A stretch of DNA of 64,000 nucleotides from JAEUWI01 sp942492815 (GCA_942492815.1 OW818658.1:2418001-2482000); one strand, 5' to 3'. Positions 52,310-61,807 are shown, counted from the first letter of the stretch. The notes: a model not told the origin generated them from the sequence alone. Numbers and translations are program-made.

Positions 52310-54598
52310 TCACGGAGGGCTTTGACTCGTGTGCAGACCCTCGGGCCGCTCCAGGGAGTCGCGCTCGGTAATGCGGAAATAAAATCCCCAGTTGAGTGCG
52401 GCCTGGCCGATCTTCAGCATCACGGTCGAAGTGCCCTGGGGCAGGGTCACGGGAATGAGGTCATTGTCCACGGACACGGCCCGCTCCAGCTTGTTACTCC
52501 AGACTTCGCTGCCGTTGAGGAACACCTTAACCGAGTCGTTGCTCCCAACGCGGAACATGACATCCCGCGGGCCTTCATCCAGCGTGACCCAGGTAAGCGC
52601 GTAGGCACAGGTCCAGTCGGCGTCCTCGTACTCCTTCACCAGATCCACATAGCCCTGCCACTCAGGTGTATTGTTCTTCTTCCACGCGACCGATCGCCCG
52701 CCCTTGCCTTCGTAACTTGCCGACGCGTCGATGGCTTGCTCCGGCGGATAAACGCGGTCGTGGCCGTCCATGCCGAGATTGTCGAAGGGCCCGCAGAGGA
52801 GCCAGCGGTTGATGAACCCGAATTCGGTCGCAAAGCGATCCGCGATGCCGACCCGGGTCTTCTCGTGGGCGATGTTGGCCAGAATATAATCCTCATTGAT
52901 CGCCCACATGCGGTCGATCGTACCATCGAGCTTCTCCACCGCGCCTTTGTAGGCCTCAAAGGTGGTGGAAGCGTCGGCGCGACGAATCTGGAGATAGGCG
53001 TCCATCTGATCGAAGGAGAGACGGACCATTTCCAGCCGCTGCTGGATGGCCGGTGATACCTTTTTCGCCTCGGCGGCTTCGAGGGCCTTGCGGCAACCTT
53101 CGACCACGGCGGGCGTGAAGTACTTCGGATAGTCCACAAGCCCCCACTCCGCCTTGCGTTCGATCCCCTGGAAAACGGAGGCCTGCACGCGATAGTACGC
53201 CGCCATTTCCGAGGCGGCATCGCCGAAGAAGGCGCTTAACATTTCATCAAAAATCCTCGGCCCGTCCTGGGTTGCATCCCACATGAACTGGGCCGCCGTG
53301 TAGTAGTTGGGGAAATAGGCCGCCCAGGAGTCCTGGCCCTCATAATAGACACCAGCCACGCCGATCTCCTTGTAGGTCGCCATCGCAGCGGCGTTCGACT
53401 CCCACATGGGCCAGGGAAGCCCGCCGCTGTAGGGCACGGGATCGTACTCGTAGATATACAAGTGGGACGTCAGGGCGGTCCACTGCTTCAGCAGTTCTTT
53501 GTAGCCCTGGCGAGACGGGCAGAAGGCATCGCCCACGCCGTGGGCCGAACAAAACTCGCTGGTCGTGGAAAAGATGCAGGTGCGGGGATCCACCGGCGTC
53601 TTCACGGGCGGATTGGTGTGGTTCCGGTTGTAGGAATAGGTCGTAACCAGGACATCCGGATAGTCGTCCTTCAAGCCGTCCAGCACCTGATTCAGGAACA
53701 CCTGATAGCGATCCGCCACGCTGGGCAGTCCGCTCCGATCGGGAACACCGGAATCAAGCGCCTTGCAGTTGTCACATTCGCAGAAATCGGAGTTGTCGTC
53801 GGGACACAACGAATAGGCCTTGGTCTCCGGATGCTCGACAAGATACTCCTTGATCGACTCAACCACCCCCGCAACGGCCTCGGGGTTGGACGTGCAGATC
53901 TGCATCTTCTTCCGCTCGCCCTGGAGCAGGCCGTAGAGTTCGGGACGTTTATCGTATGGCGCCACCCGCTCCAAAGTCGCGGTCAGGTTGTGGCGGTGGT
54001 AGATCGGCGGCGACACCATCCGATTGCGGCGCATCCACTCGTCGTGGCGCGCCGCAGCCTCGGGCGAGCTCCCGTAGGCGTACCAGATTTCGCGAAAGTT
54101 GAAGTCCGGCTTCTCCCGCCGCTCCTGCACTGGCACAGCGATGTCCTTCATGGTTGGAAGGCATTCGCCGATGGCTCCCGGCATAATCCAGCGGCACCCC
54201 AGATCGCGCAGAAGCGAATAGGCCCCGTGGGAGGTGCCGAGGGAACTGCCGCCCAGGATATAAATGGCCTCGGGCGTCACCTTCAGGAGAAACTCCTCCG
54301 GGGCCAGCGCGGGAACGGCAAAGGGAAGCCCCGCAAACTCCGTCGGCTCGCCGATGTAGATGGGCAGGAGACTCGCGGCCTCTCCGGCGGGAAGAGAGGC
54401 ACCCGTCATCCGCTGCACGATGCCCGTGACGTCTTCAGCCACCACGCGGTTCAGGGGATCGGGGGCGCTGTCGAGCACAATGCGGGCCAGGGCTTGGCCT
54501 TCGCTCACCAGGGCGACGGGCGTGGCGGCATGCGCGCCGAGGCTGGCCCACGCGCACAACACCATACAAATCAGGATAGAAGCATTTCGTTGGGACAT
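52310..54598 (-). CDS. Secreted DUF4838 protein (glycosidase-like)
   Basis: About 762 residues. Signal peptide (ASILICMVLCAWASLGAHA), an N-terminal GH20b-like domain (AEDVTGIVQRMTG ... PIYIGEPTEF; GSSLGTSHGAYSLLRDLGCRWIMPG), then the DUF4838 TIM-barrel-like domain with SLCPDDNSDFCECDNCKAL, and a C-terminal beta-sandwich (WLLCGPFDNLGMDG ... VKVFLNGSEVW). The family occurs in polysaccharide-degrading bacteria but has no agreed substrate. The start at 54598 has GAGGAGAG upstream and begins the signal peptide; 28 further codons upstream are unlikely. Confidence 0.82.
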   Translation of the reverse strand: MSQRNASILICMVLCAWASLGAHAATPVALVSEGQALARIVLDSAPDPLNRVVAEDVTGIVQRMTGASLPAGEAASLLPIYIGEPTEFAGLPFAVPALAPEEFLLKVTPEAIYILGGSSLGTSHGAYSLLRDLGCRWIMPGAIGECLPTMKDIAVPVQERREKPDFNFREIWYAYGSSPEAAARHDEWMRRNRMVSPPIYHRHNLTATLERVAPYDKRPELYGLLQGERKKMQICTSNPEAVAGVVESIKEYLVEHPETKAYSLCPDDNSDFCECDNCKALDSGVPDRSGLPSVADRYQVFLNQVLDGLKDDYPDVLVTTYSYNRNHTNPPVKTPVDPRTCIFSTTSEFCSAHGVGDAFCPSRQGYKELLKQWTALTSHLYIYEYDPVPYSGGLPWPMWESNAAAMATYKEIGVAGVYYEGQDSWAAYFPNYYTAAQFMWDATQDGPRIFDEMLSAFFGDAASEMAAYYRVQASVFQGIERKAEWGLVDYPKYFTPAVVEGCRKALEAAEAKKVSPAIQQRLEMVRLSFDQMDAYLQIRRADASTTFEAYKGAVEKLDGTIDRMWAINEDYILANIAHEKTRVGIADRFATEFGFINRWLLCGPFDNLGMDGHDRVYPPEQAIDASASYEGKGGRSVAWKKNNTPEWQGYVDLVKEYEDADWTCAYALTWVTLDEGPRDVMFRVGSNDSVKVFLNGSEVWSNKLERAVSVDNDLIPVTLPQGTSTVMLKIGQAALNWGFYFRITERDSLERPEGLHTSQSPP

Positions 54599-54720
54599 GG
54601 CATACGCTCTCCTCGCAAGACTATAGAGGAAAAGCATGCCATAAGGCCAGTGTGCAGCCAAGATCCAGGGGATACGCCACACCCGCCTGACGACGCGGCG
54701 CTACAATCTCATCGCAAACT

Positions 54721-54850
54721 TTGCCGTGGCTTTGCCTGAACATTATCTCGATCGACTACCCTATGGTCGTGCACACAGGAAGCCCTTCCCATCCAATCCA
54801 CACGAGGCTTCCCAACCCGCGTGGTCCCCCCCTACCACGCGGGTTACTTG
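54721..54850 (+). ncRNA. C-rich small-RNA-like element, copy 1
   Basis: Upstream block TGCCG-N5-TTGCC (54722-54736), conserved ACTACCCTATGGTCGTGCAC (54755-54774), a pyrimidine-rich middle, and a perfect 11-bp stem AACCCGCGTGG/CCACGCGGGTT (54814-54845) with loop TCCCCCCCTA, followed by ACTTGTTTT. Two related copies follow within 600 bases. Confidence 0.55.
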
Positions 54851-55082
54851 TTTTCGCCGAGCCCGACTTCTCCCTGTAGTAACGAAACCTTCTCTTCAGA
54901 TCGCATGTTCGGGCGCGCACCAAAAATCGTCTACCGAATTACATCGGACTCCGCGACACGCGGGCTTAACATGAACTTGGGCCGTCTTGAGCTCGTCACG
55001 ACCAGGCACGGAAAGGAACGTGCGCACGGCTGGGATCGCACCCATATAGCGCAGGGTCAGATTCGCCATCAATTGCTGAAAG

Positions 55083-55107
55083 CACTTCAGACGGTCGAAA
55101 TGTTAAC
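55083..55107. repeat. Degenerate IS66-type inverted repeat (relic)
   Basis: CACTTCAGACGGTCGAAATGTTAAC resembles the IS66 terminal repeat (roughly 18 of 23 positions). No transposase remains beside it. Confidence 0.35.
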
Positions 55108-55126
55108 AAAATCTTTACCTGGACAC

Positions 55127-55244
55127 TGCCGCACCCTTGCCAAAACAGACTACCCTATGGTCGTGCACCAAAGGAGCCCCCCTCTCTCCCCTCCCCACTG
55201 GGGGTTCCTGACCCGCCGGCCTCCCATGCCGCGCGGGTTTTTTT
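55127..55244 (+). ncRNA. C-rich small-RNA-like element, copy 2
   Basis: TGCCG-N5-TTGCC (55127-55141), ACTACCCTATGGTCGTGCAC (55150-55169), C/T-rich CCCCCCTCTCTCCCC, then a GC-rich hairpin opening ACCCG (55211-55238) followed by T7: the strongest terminator of the three copies. Confidence 0.6.
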
Positions 55245-55275
55245 ATTGGTGCTCCCGCAACGTGCGCCAAAGAGA

Positions 55276-55395
55276 AACCCGCGCCAGCTACAGGGTCTGA
55301 CGCGGGTTGTGGGAGTCCTCTACTGTGTGGGGAGGGGGGAGAGAGGACTCCGTGTGCACAAGAGGAGTGTAGGGTAGGAAGGCAAGGAACTGGCA
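55276..55395 (-). ncRNA. C-rich small-RNA-like element, copy 3 (inverted)
   Basis: Read on the minus strand: TGCCA-N5-TTGCC (55395-55381), TACCCTACACTCC..GTGCAC, a CTCTCTCCCCCCTCCCC tract, then AACCCGCG/CGCGGGTT (55308-55276) followed by TTCTCTTT. It faces copy 2. Confidence 0.55.
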
Positions 55396-55483
55396 GCACG
55401 CGGGTAAACATTCCACAAAGTTCTATCGGGGTGCCCCAGTGGCGGCCACGCTCAATCCCCGCCTGCATCCGGCCCAGGATGCG

Positions 55484-55575
55484 AAAAAAAGACCTACACC
55501 TTGTTGGTGTAAGTCCTTTAATTTCAAAATGGTACCGGGGAGGGGACTTGAACCCCTACACTGTCACCAGTGGCG
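55484..55575. repeat. Attachment-site copy: tRNA-Leu 3' end and terminator
   Basis: About 92 bases nearly identical (about four differences) to 58415-58506: the tRNA-Leu downstream terminator, the encoded CCA, the T arm and the variable arm, stopping at CACCAGTGGCG. The rest of the tRNA is absent, so this is a non-functional fragment marking the far end of an island. Confidence 0.85.
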
Positions 55576-56198
55576 AAATTGAATATCCAACTGATGGTGA
55601 ATCCGTGGATCCCACGAATCGTAACGAGCGGAACCCTCGGGCACACGTGCTGGGCCATGTTCACGGATCCCAGCGTGATCCCCGCTGGTGAACTGGGAAC
55701 CTTGATCGGTTACGCGCGCCACAAGTCACCGTGTCGGATTCCAGCGACGGCAGTATTAAACGGCTCCAATCGGATGTTCTTACTTGGAAGGTGAAGAGCG
55801 TATTTTGGGCGGCTGTACGGTGGACAAGCGGGCTGTGTGGGGATCCAATGGGCAGTGACAGTTGAATCGTTTTTCGTGTCGGGCTTCAACCGCCTTTCTA
55901 CCGATACGTCTCTGGTGCAATATGGTTTTAGATAGCGACCATATTGATGCGCTCCTCCTTGCGACGGACTCCCTTTGTTGGCGCATTGGGATCCATGCCG
56001 GGCACCATCCCGCCACAATAGTTACGATTGCGAATCGTAGACGGATGAAGCCCTCTGCCCTTGTGGGGGGAGGGCTCTTTATTTCTGGCAAACCTTACGA
56101 GTTTACGAAAACTGACTCTTGCGCCAAATTGGCCCCATGATCTAGGATAGGAGCATACGGACGGGGAGTGACCTACCAATTGCCAGGGGACCGCAAAG
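55576..56198. other. Non-coding left part of the tRNA-Leu island
   Basis: No gene supported. TACGATT-GCG-AATCGTA (56023-56039) and AGCCCT...AGGGCT followed by CTTTATTT (about 56050-56085) are hairpins; the second is terminator-like. Confidence 0.5.
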
Positions 56199-57203
56199 AT
56201 GGGTTCAAAAACTTTTACCTTCAAGTGCCCAGCGTGTGATGGGAAACTGCGTTTGAACGAAGAGTGTCGAGGCAGTACCGGGACGTGCTATATATGCCAG
56301 TCCACAATTCAGATCCCGAACGTGTCGCCCATTGTTAAGTTTAAACCGGTATCTCCACCGGATGTCCCCCCTGAACCTCCCCAAGCCTCTCCGGCGCTGC
56401 CAACCACGGGTGATATCGCTTTGGACATGGCCCGATCCCAGCGGGACATGGCGACCGCCCAACAGATCATTGCGGAAGCTGCAAAATCGCAGATGAGATT
56501 CAGGCGCATAATAGCTGGGATTGTTCTATTTTTCGTCGGCTGTTTCGTCCTATATTTCGTGGTGATCTTCGTGGTCGTGTTGTTCGCCGTAAACGATCCC
56601 GCATTTGCGCCAGAGTCGTACAACGGAGCCGTTGAGTCCTTGCCCGTTTACGAAATTGAGGTGCAGCCCCTAGTTTCGCGAACAGGGGGCAACAACTCCA
56701 AGATCGAACTTTCGGTAGTCAATCTAAGTCCATACTACTTGGGATCCGTTTCGTTCGACATAATGCTCTCCGACGCAAAGGGAGATTATTTGGCAAACGA
56801 CTGGTGCATAACTTCAAACTTGGAGCCAGATGCCGAAACGATTGTCGAGATGCATGTAGATTCCAAAGATTTAGAAAAAGCCCACGAGTGGGAATTCCAC
56901 ATCACCAACATTCAATGCGAGTCTCCCAATGTGACACCACGGCAGTTTCGCATTGCGGGCTGGACCAAGACAGCCGATCCACCGAGAGCGTCCACGACCT
57001 ATCAGCCCCGTATCACGCCGTACGTCCGTCCCGCCAAGACATTGCCCCCGCCTGAGATCACTGTTTTCACTGCGGACAATGTGTTTCACATCGATAGGGA
57101 TTGCCTAATGCTTAAAGGCAAGACGGTTGGCGCAAGAAAACTCGACAAGGCCAAAGAACGCGGAATGACTCGCTGCCCCGATTGCACGCCGAAGAAACTT
57201 TGA
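56199..57203 (+). CDS. Zinc-ribbon, single-TM protein with Ada-like C-terminal metal site
   Basis: A 334-residue protein of unknown function. The N-terminus is a zinc ribbon (KCPACDGKLRLNEECRG ... CYICQSTIQIP), followed by a Pro-rich linker, one TM at about 105-130 (IIAGIVLFFVGCFVLYFVVIF), an extracytoplasmic beta-rich domain with the FxxTNIQ-type strands, and a C-terminal FHIDRDCLMLKGK...KAKERGMTRCPDC, which resembles the Cys/His metal-binding element of Ada N-termini and nuclease accessory domains. Lies in the tRNA-Leu island, AT-richer than the chromosome. Confidence 0.65.
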   Translation: MGSKTFTFKCPACDGKLRLNEECRGSTGTCYICQSTIQIPNVSPIVKFKPVSPPDVPPEPPQASPALPTTGDIALDMARSQRDMATAQQIIAEAAKSQMRFRRIIAGIVLFFVGCFVLYFVVIFVVVLFAVNDPAFAPESYNGAVESLPVYEIEVQPLVSRTGGNNSKIELSVVNLSPYYLGSVSFDIMLSDAKGDYLANDWCITSNLEPDAETIVEMHVDSKDLEKAHEWEFHITNIQCESPNVTPRQFRIAGWTKTADPPRASTTYQPRITPYVRPAKTLPPPEITVFTADNVFHIDRDCLMLKGKTVGARKLDKAKERGMTRCPDCTPKKL

Positions 57204-57271
57204 GTACTGGGCATGGCCGAAGGGGAGATCGTGCCTTGTGTGGCAACGTAGAGAGTCGTATGGGGGGAAGA

Positions 57272-58351
57272 TCAAAGGGTGAAGTATAACCAGACGGCTT
57301 GTCCGAACTTCCAAAGCAAATACGACCCTCCGAGCACCGCACCAACTTGAAAAAATGCGCCACAAATAAAGCGAGTGCAAGGATAGCTGTATGAAGCAGG
57401 TACGTATAGAACAGGATCCTTGCCCAACTCAAAAACCCAAGCTTGGTAAGTGAATTGACGAATTAGCTCTGGGCAATTCTTGGTGTAAAGAAACGATGCG
57501 ATGAAAAGGAAAAAGGTTGAGGCGAGAAGAAGCCACAATTCCCAAGGCGCTTGCACCTTTAAGTCACTGACATAAATTTTCAACTGCGATAGAGTCTCAG
57601 GAGACAGTTTTTGGCTGTTTTCTGCAATAAACAGTTGGGCGACATACTCACTGAGTATGGAAATGCCATGATTGTAGTATGCGAAGCCAAGTAAGAGCGC
57701 AGGAATGATTACGATAGCGCTTGTGGACACCCCGAATAACGGGAATTGGCCGAATTTACGAATTTTGTCCCAAGTGTAAGCATGATCAATTCTAGTATCG
57801 TCAAACCTGTATCGTTTCTTAAAGGAAGTTGGCACCTCTCTTGGTGGAATGAAAACGAACCCAGGTCTTCCTCCTTCGCTTCGCAGGCCACCATCAGGGG
57901 ATAGGAGCCCCATATTTACAATCATCTCGGCATCTTCGATACCATAAGCGTGATAGAGATTGGTATCGTAGAACGTTGCATTCTTTACATTCGTGTTGTC
58001 GAATACTGAGTAACTGAGATCGGCTTGCTGTAAATAGGCCCCCTTGAGGAGAGTGCCTTTCAATTCCGTAAACTGCATGTCTGCACCGGTAAGAAACGCA
58101 CCTGCAAATTTGGCGTCAACGAGTATTGATCGGTGCAGTTTCTTGAGCTCTAGTCCATTAAAATACGCGCCGGTCAAGTCGCAATTGCTTAGGTCAAACT
58201 CTTTTAAGTCCAAACTGCTTCTATCGCCAAAAGTCGAAACATTAACGCCCGCCAGATCGATGGGCAATTCGGCGTCTTGTCTGAACTCATTCCAGCTTTG
58301 AAAGTCACTCTTTTTAGCGCACTCGATTAGTTTTTTCTTGAAATCCTTCAT
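57272..58351 (-). CDS. Pentapeptide-repeat membrane protein
   Basis: A 359-residue protein. Residues 45-130 are pentapeptide repeats (LDLKEFDLSNCDLTGAYFNG, FAGAFLTGADMQFTELKGTL, ADLSYSVFDNTNVKNATF), expected to fold as a right-handed quadrilateral beta-helix. The C-terminal half has about three TM helices (AIVIIPALLLGFAYY, LWLLLASTFFLFIASFLY, GAVLGGSYLLWKFG). Function unknown. AT-rich; faces the zinc-ribbon gene and is the last gene before the intact tRNA-Leu. Confidence 0.75.
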   Translation of the reverse strand: MKDFKKKLIECAKKSDFQSWNEFRQDAELPIDLAGVNVSTFGDRSSLDLKEFDLSNCDLTGAYFNGLELKKLHRSILVDAKFAGAFLTGADMQFTELKGTLLKGAYLQQADLSYSVFDNTNVKNATFYDTNLYHAYGIEDAEMIVNMGLLSPDGGLRSEGGRPGFVFIPPREVPTSFKKRYRFDDTRIDHAYTWDKIRKFGQFPLFGVSTSAIVIIPALLLGFAYYNHGISILSEYVAQLFIAENSQKLSPETLSQLKIYVSDLKVQAPWELWLLLASTFFLFIASFLYTKNCPELIRQFTYQAWVFELGKDPVLYVPASYSYPCTRFICGAFFQVGAVLGGSYLLWKFGQAVWLYFTL

Positions 58352-58414
58352 GATCCCCTCCTAAAATTTCCGCTGCACGGACTTAATACGGACTTAAACT
58401 CGATCAGCACCAGT

Positions 58415-58506
58415 AAAAAAGGACCTACACCCTGTTGGTGTAAGTCCTTTAATTTCAATATGGTACCGGGGAGGGGACTTGAACCCCTACACTGTCACCA
58501 GTGGCG
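58415..58506. repeat. Attachment-site copy within the intact tRNA-Leu
   Basis: Partner of the repeat at 55484-55575, offset 2931 bases. It includes the hairpin GGACTTACACC/GGTGTAGGTCC with a T6 tail (58447-58414 on the minus strand), the tRNA's terminator. Confidence 0.85.
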
Positions 58507-58547
58507 GATTTTGAGTCCGCTGCGTCTGCCAATTTCGCCACCCCGGC
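58461..58547 (-). tRNA. tRNA-Leu (anticodon CAA)
   Basis: An 87-nt class II tRNA: acceptor GCCGGGG/CCCCGGT, anticodon arm GCGGA-CTCAAAA-TCCGC, a long variable arm (CACTGGTGACAGTG), T arm GGGGTTCAAGTCCCC, and encoded ACCA end. Its 3' part is duplicated 2.9 kb downstream, so it served as an integration site. Confidence 0.93.
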
Positions 58548-58804
58548 AAGGGAGGGAGAGTATAGCCCCCGGCGGATGCGGAGTTCAAATGAATTCTCGA
58601 TTGTGGCCTTGGAATGGTGGATGGAGAAACCCCGACGGGCGAGTGGATGCTGATCGCGCCGGCGCGTCTTGAACCCGATTCGGGTTCGGTCGTTGACTTG
58701 GCGGGGTGCTGACCACATAATCAACGCGTCGTGCGTTTCTGTTTGGAAACGCTCCCCCACTTCGACCGCCGCCGCACGTCGTGCCGGCATGAGGTACATC
58801 CCGG

Positions 58805-61800
58805 ATGTCTACATTACTTGCGCTGATTTGTCTCACGCTGGGTGCCGAATTGTCGGGGGCGGCGGAGCACTCTCCAGCGGACTTGAGCGGTCCCTGGCAA
58901 CTGGTGGTGGATGACGTGGGCATCGCGGAGAAGGTGAATGTGTCGCGGGTTTATCATACTTTTGAGAAATCGCCATCAAACCCGGTACTCCTTCCCGAAA
59001 AGCCGTGGGAAGGTGGGACGGTCTATGTCTACGGCACGGTGCTGCCCGCGGAGGCGGGTGCCGGGTATCGCATGTGGTATCACAGTTGGGCCGGGGGCGA
59101 GTATCACAACCTCTTCGCGGAAAGTATGGATGGACTGCGCTGGACGAAACCCAACCTGGGCCTCGTCGACTTTGACGGCAACACGGACAACAACATCCTC
59201 TTCCGCCGGACGAAGGAGGACCATAACCCGCAGGTGATCCACACCCCCTGGGAGACCGCGCCGGAGCGGCGCTACAAACTCTTGAACTGGGACTACGGCC
59301 GCACGCCACCCGCGAACGTCGTGAGTGGATACTATGGGGCAACCTCGGCCGACGGTATTCACTGGACCGATGCGCCAAAGAACCCCGTGCTGGTAGATCC
59401 CGTCGGGGACGTGGGTAATTTCACCTGGGACGCCATCGCGAACCGCTACATCGGCTATCCCAAACAATTCGCGGAGGTCCGGGGCTTTCGGCGGCGTTGC
59501 GTGGGCTTTTCCGAGACACAGAATTTTGAGTCCTGGCCCGCACAGACGCTGGTGTTGGAACCGGATGAGTTTGATGATCGGTGGGCGACGGGGCCGGTGG
59601 AGCACACCGATTTCTATGGACTCTGTGCCTTCCCCTATGAGTCCATGTATATCGGATTTCTCTGGGTCTTCCGCATTACCGCCGAGGGGGACGACGGTCC
59701 CATATTCGTGGAACTCGTGACCAGTCGGGATGGCAAGAACTGGACCCGCCAGGAGTCGCCGCGCACGCCGATTCTGCCGCTGGGTCCCGAAGGCTCCTGG
59801 GACGATGGCATGCTCTTCACGACGAATCATCCGCTGGTCGAGGGCGACACCATCAAGCTGTACTACGGCGGGTTTGACGGTACGCACAAGGAGGACAACG
59901 CCAAGGGTGCCATCGGTCTTGCGACGCTGCGCAAGGATGGCTTCGCCTCGCTGGACGCCAGTGCGGAGGAAGGCAGCGTTACCACCACGCCCCTGCGGAA
60001 CTCCGGCGGCGAACTGGCGGTTAACTACGCCGCCCGGGGCGGAAGCCTGCGCGTGGAAGTGCTGGATGAACAGGGCGGCGTGATTGAGGGTTATGGCCGA
60101 GAGGATTCCATATCTTTGACCCGCGACAGCACCAGAGAAACGCTACGCTGGAAGTCGAATGTGATACTCCCCGCGAATCACGCAAGCATCCAGCTCCGCT
60201 TTATCCTGCAGAACGCGTCCCTCTATTCCTACGAAGTGCGCCCGAATGCCGCGGCGGACATGAAAGCGGCGCGTAAGGCCGCCGCTTGGCGCAAACGCCG
60301 GATCATGTATAACGACGATGGCTGCGACACGCGACCATTCACCACCCCCGATGAGTTTCTGGCGCTCCGGCTGAAGCAGGTCGCCAACACGCAGGTGGAC
60401 ACCATTTCGTACTGCACGGGCGGTGGCGGGCTGTTCTGGGGACACATTCCGAAAATAGGCGAGGCCCTCGGGGAGTTCGTCACCGACAGCGATGAACAGT
60501 ACGTGAAAGACCTGAGCGCCGGACTCCATGCGCTGGAAAAGCAGGGCACCGACCCCCTCGCACTGGCGGTTGAATTTGGCCACGCGAACGGCATGGAGAC
60601 CTTCTGGTCCTGCCGAATGAACAATATCGAGGACAGCTTCGCCCCGTGGTCGCGCTCGCGCTGGAAACGGGAACACCCGGAGTATCTCTTCGGTGCGCCG
60701 GAAGACTACGACAAGTACGAGATGACGGACCCGCGAAAATGGTGGGCCGCGCTCGATTTTGCCGTTCCCGAAGTGCGGGAGCATCTCCTGAACATCTTCG
60801 ACGACGTCTTCACGCGCTATGATATCGACGGTATCGAGATGGACTGGTTCCGCCATCCCCGATTCTTTCGCGAAACCAACGAAGACCTGCCCGCGACGCC
60901 GGAGCACGTCGCCATGATGAACGACTTCATGCGCAAGGTGCGCGCCCAGGCCGATGCGGTGGGTTCCCAGCGGCAACGGCCACTTCTCGTGGCCTGCCGC
61001 ATTCCCCTGAGTGTGGAACGCTGCCTGGCCATCGGCCTCGATGTGGAGACCTGGATGGAGGAGGATTTGGTCGATGTGCTGATACTCGGCGGTGACCTCG
61101 GTCCCATGGCCATGGCCCCCCAATTGCGCACGATGGTGGCCCTGGCCCGTCGCCACGAGGTCCCCGCACTCGCCAATATCTGCGGATCCGGCCTTCAGCC
61201 CGCCCATACCTACCACACGAACGAGGCCTGGTGGGCGGCGGCCATGAACGCCTGGAATTCGGGCGTCGACGGCATCTACACCTTCAACCTCTTCCCGACC
61301 GAGCCCGACGAACGGCTCAGTCGCCTCGGTTCGCCCGACACACTGAAGGGACTGAATAAGATTTACGCCATCGACGCCATCGAGCCCCGTGACTTCTGGG
61401 GCTTCGACCGTGCGGCGCTCGTGGTGCCCGACCGCCTGCCGCTCGTACTCGTGCCGAATAAGGTCACCTCCGCAATGCTTCCCGTCGGGGAAGACCTCGG
61501 CGCCAACGCCCCGGAGGGCAAGGCGCCGCAGGTGCGGCTCCGTATACGCGTGAGCGCGGTGTCCGAGGGCGATAGCCTCCATGTTACCCTGAACGGCACG
61601 GATCTGGGCGCGGCGACACCGGAAGCCCCCCTGAGTGTGAGCCCGGCGCCCGCCTGGTTTGAACTTTCTCCCCTGTTGCAGGACCTGCGCGTTGGCGATA
61701 ACCAAGTGGAGGTCCGACTGGCTACAAAGCGTGTCGTTGATGACGGTTCACTGCTCCTGGACCGTCTGGAACTGAACGTGCGGTACGGCGAGCTCACCGC

Positions 61801-61807
61801 GAGGTGA
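58805..61807 (+). CDS. Two-module secreted glycosidase-like protein
   Basis: A 1000-residue protein. A short signal-peptide-like N-terminus (STLLALICLTLGAELSGAAE) is followed by a five-bladed beta-propeller of the GH43/GH32 kind (about 25-400; repeats AESMDGLRWTKPNLGL, TSADGIHWTDAPKNPVL, TSRDGKNWTRQESPRTP), a beta-sandwich (about 400-480), a TIM-barrel resembling GHL10-type hydrolases (about 495-870; VRHE..IDGIEMDWFRHPRF region) and a C-terminal beta domain (VTLNGTDLGAATPEA). Fusion of a propeller to a GHL10-like barrel in one chain is unusual. Substrate unknown. It follows the tRNA-Leu gene on the opposite strand. Confidence 0.75.
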   Translation: MSTLLALICLTLGAELSGAAEHSPADLSGPWQLVVDDVGIAEKVNVSRVYHTFEKSPSNPVLLPEKPWEGGTVYVYGTVLPAEAGAGYRMWYHSWAGGEYHNLFAESMDGLRWTKPNLGLVDFDGNTDNNILFRRTKEDHNPQVIHTPWETAPERRYKLLNWDYGRTPPANVVSGYYGATSADGIHWTDAPKNPVLVDPVGDVGNFTWDAIANRYIGYPKQFAEVRGFRRRCVGFSETQNFESWPAQTLVLEPDEFDDRWATGPVEHTDFYGLCAFPYESMYIGFLWVFRITAEGDDGPIFVELVTSRDGKNWTRQESPRTPILPLGPEGSWDDGMLFTTNHPLVEGDTIKLYYGGFDGTHKEDNAKGAIGLATLRKDGFASLDASAEEGSVTTTPLRNSGGELAVNYAARGGSLRVEVLDEQGGVIEGYGREDSISLTRDSTRETLRWKSNVILPANHASIQLRFILQNASLYSYEVRPNAAADMKAARKAAAWRKRRIMYNDDGCDTRPFTTPDEFLALRLKQVANTQVDTISYCTGGGGLFWGHIPKIGEALGEFVTDSDEQYVKDLSAGLHALEKQGTDPLALAVEFGHANGMETFWSCRMNNIEDSFAPWSRSRWKREHPEYLFGAPEDYDKYEMTDPRKWWAALDFAVPEVREHLLNIFDDVFTRYDIDGIEMDWFRHPRFFRETNEDLPATPEHVAMMNDFMRKVRAQADAVGSQRQRPLLVACRIPLSVERCLAIGLDVETWMEEDLVDVLILGGDLGPMAMAPQLRTMVALARRHEVPALANICGSGLQPAHTYHTNEAWWAAAMNAWNSGVDGIYTFNLFPTEPDERLSRLGSPDTLKGLNKIYAIDAIEPRDFWGFDRAALVVPDRLPLVLVPNKVTSAMLPVGEDLGANAPEGKAPQVRLRIRVSAVSEGDSLHVTLNGTDLGAATPEAPLSVSPAPAWFELSPLLQDLRVGDNQVEVRLATKRVVDDGSLLLDRLELNVRYGELTAR

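Noticed and set aside
54721..55395. Sigma-54 promoters upstream of the C-rich elements
   Set aside because: The TGCCR-N5-TTGCC block resembles -24/-12 sequence, but it lacks the GG at -24 and the GG-to-GC spacing is wrong.
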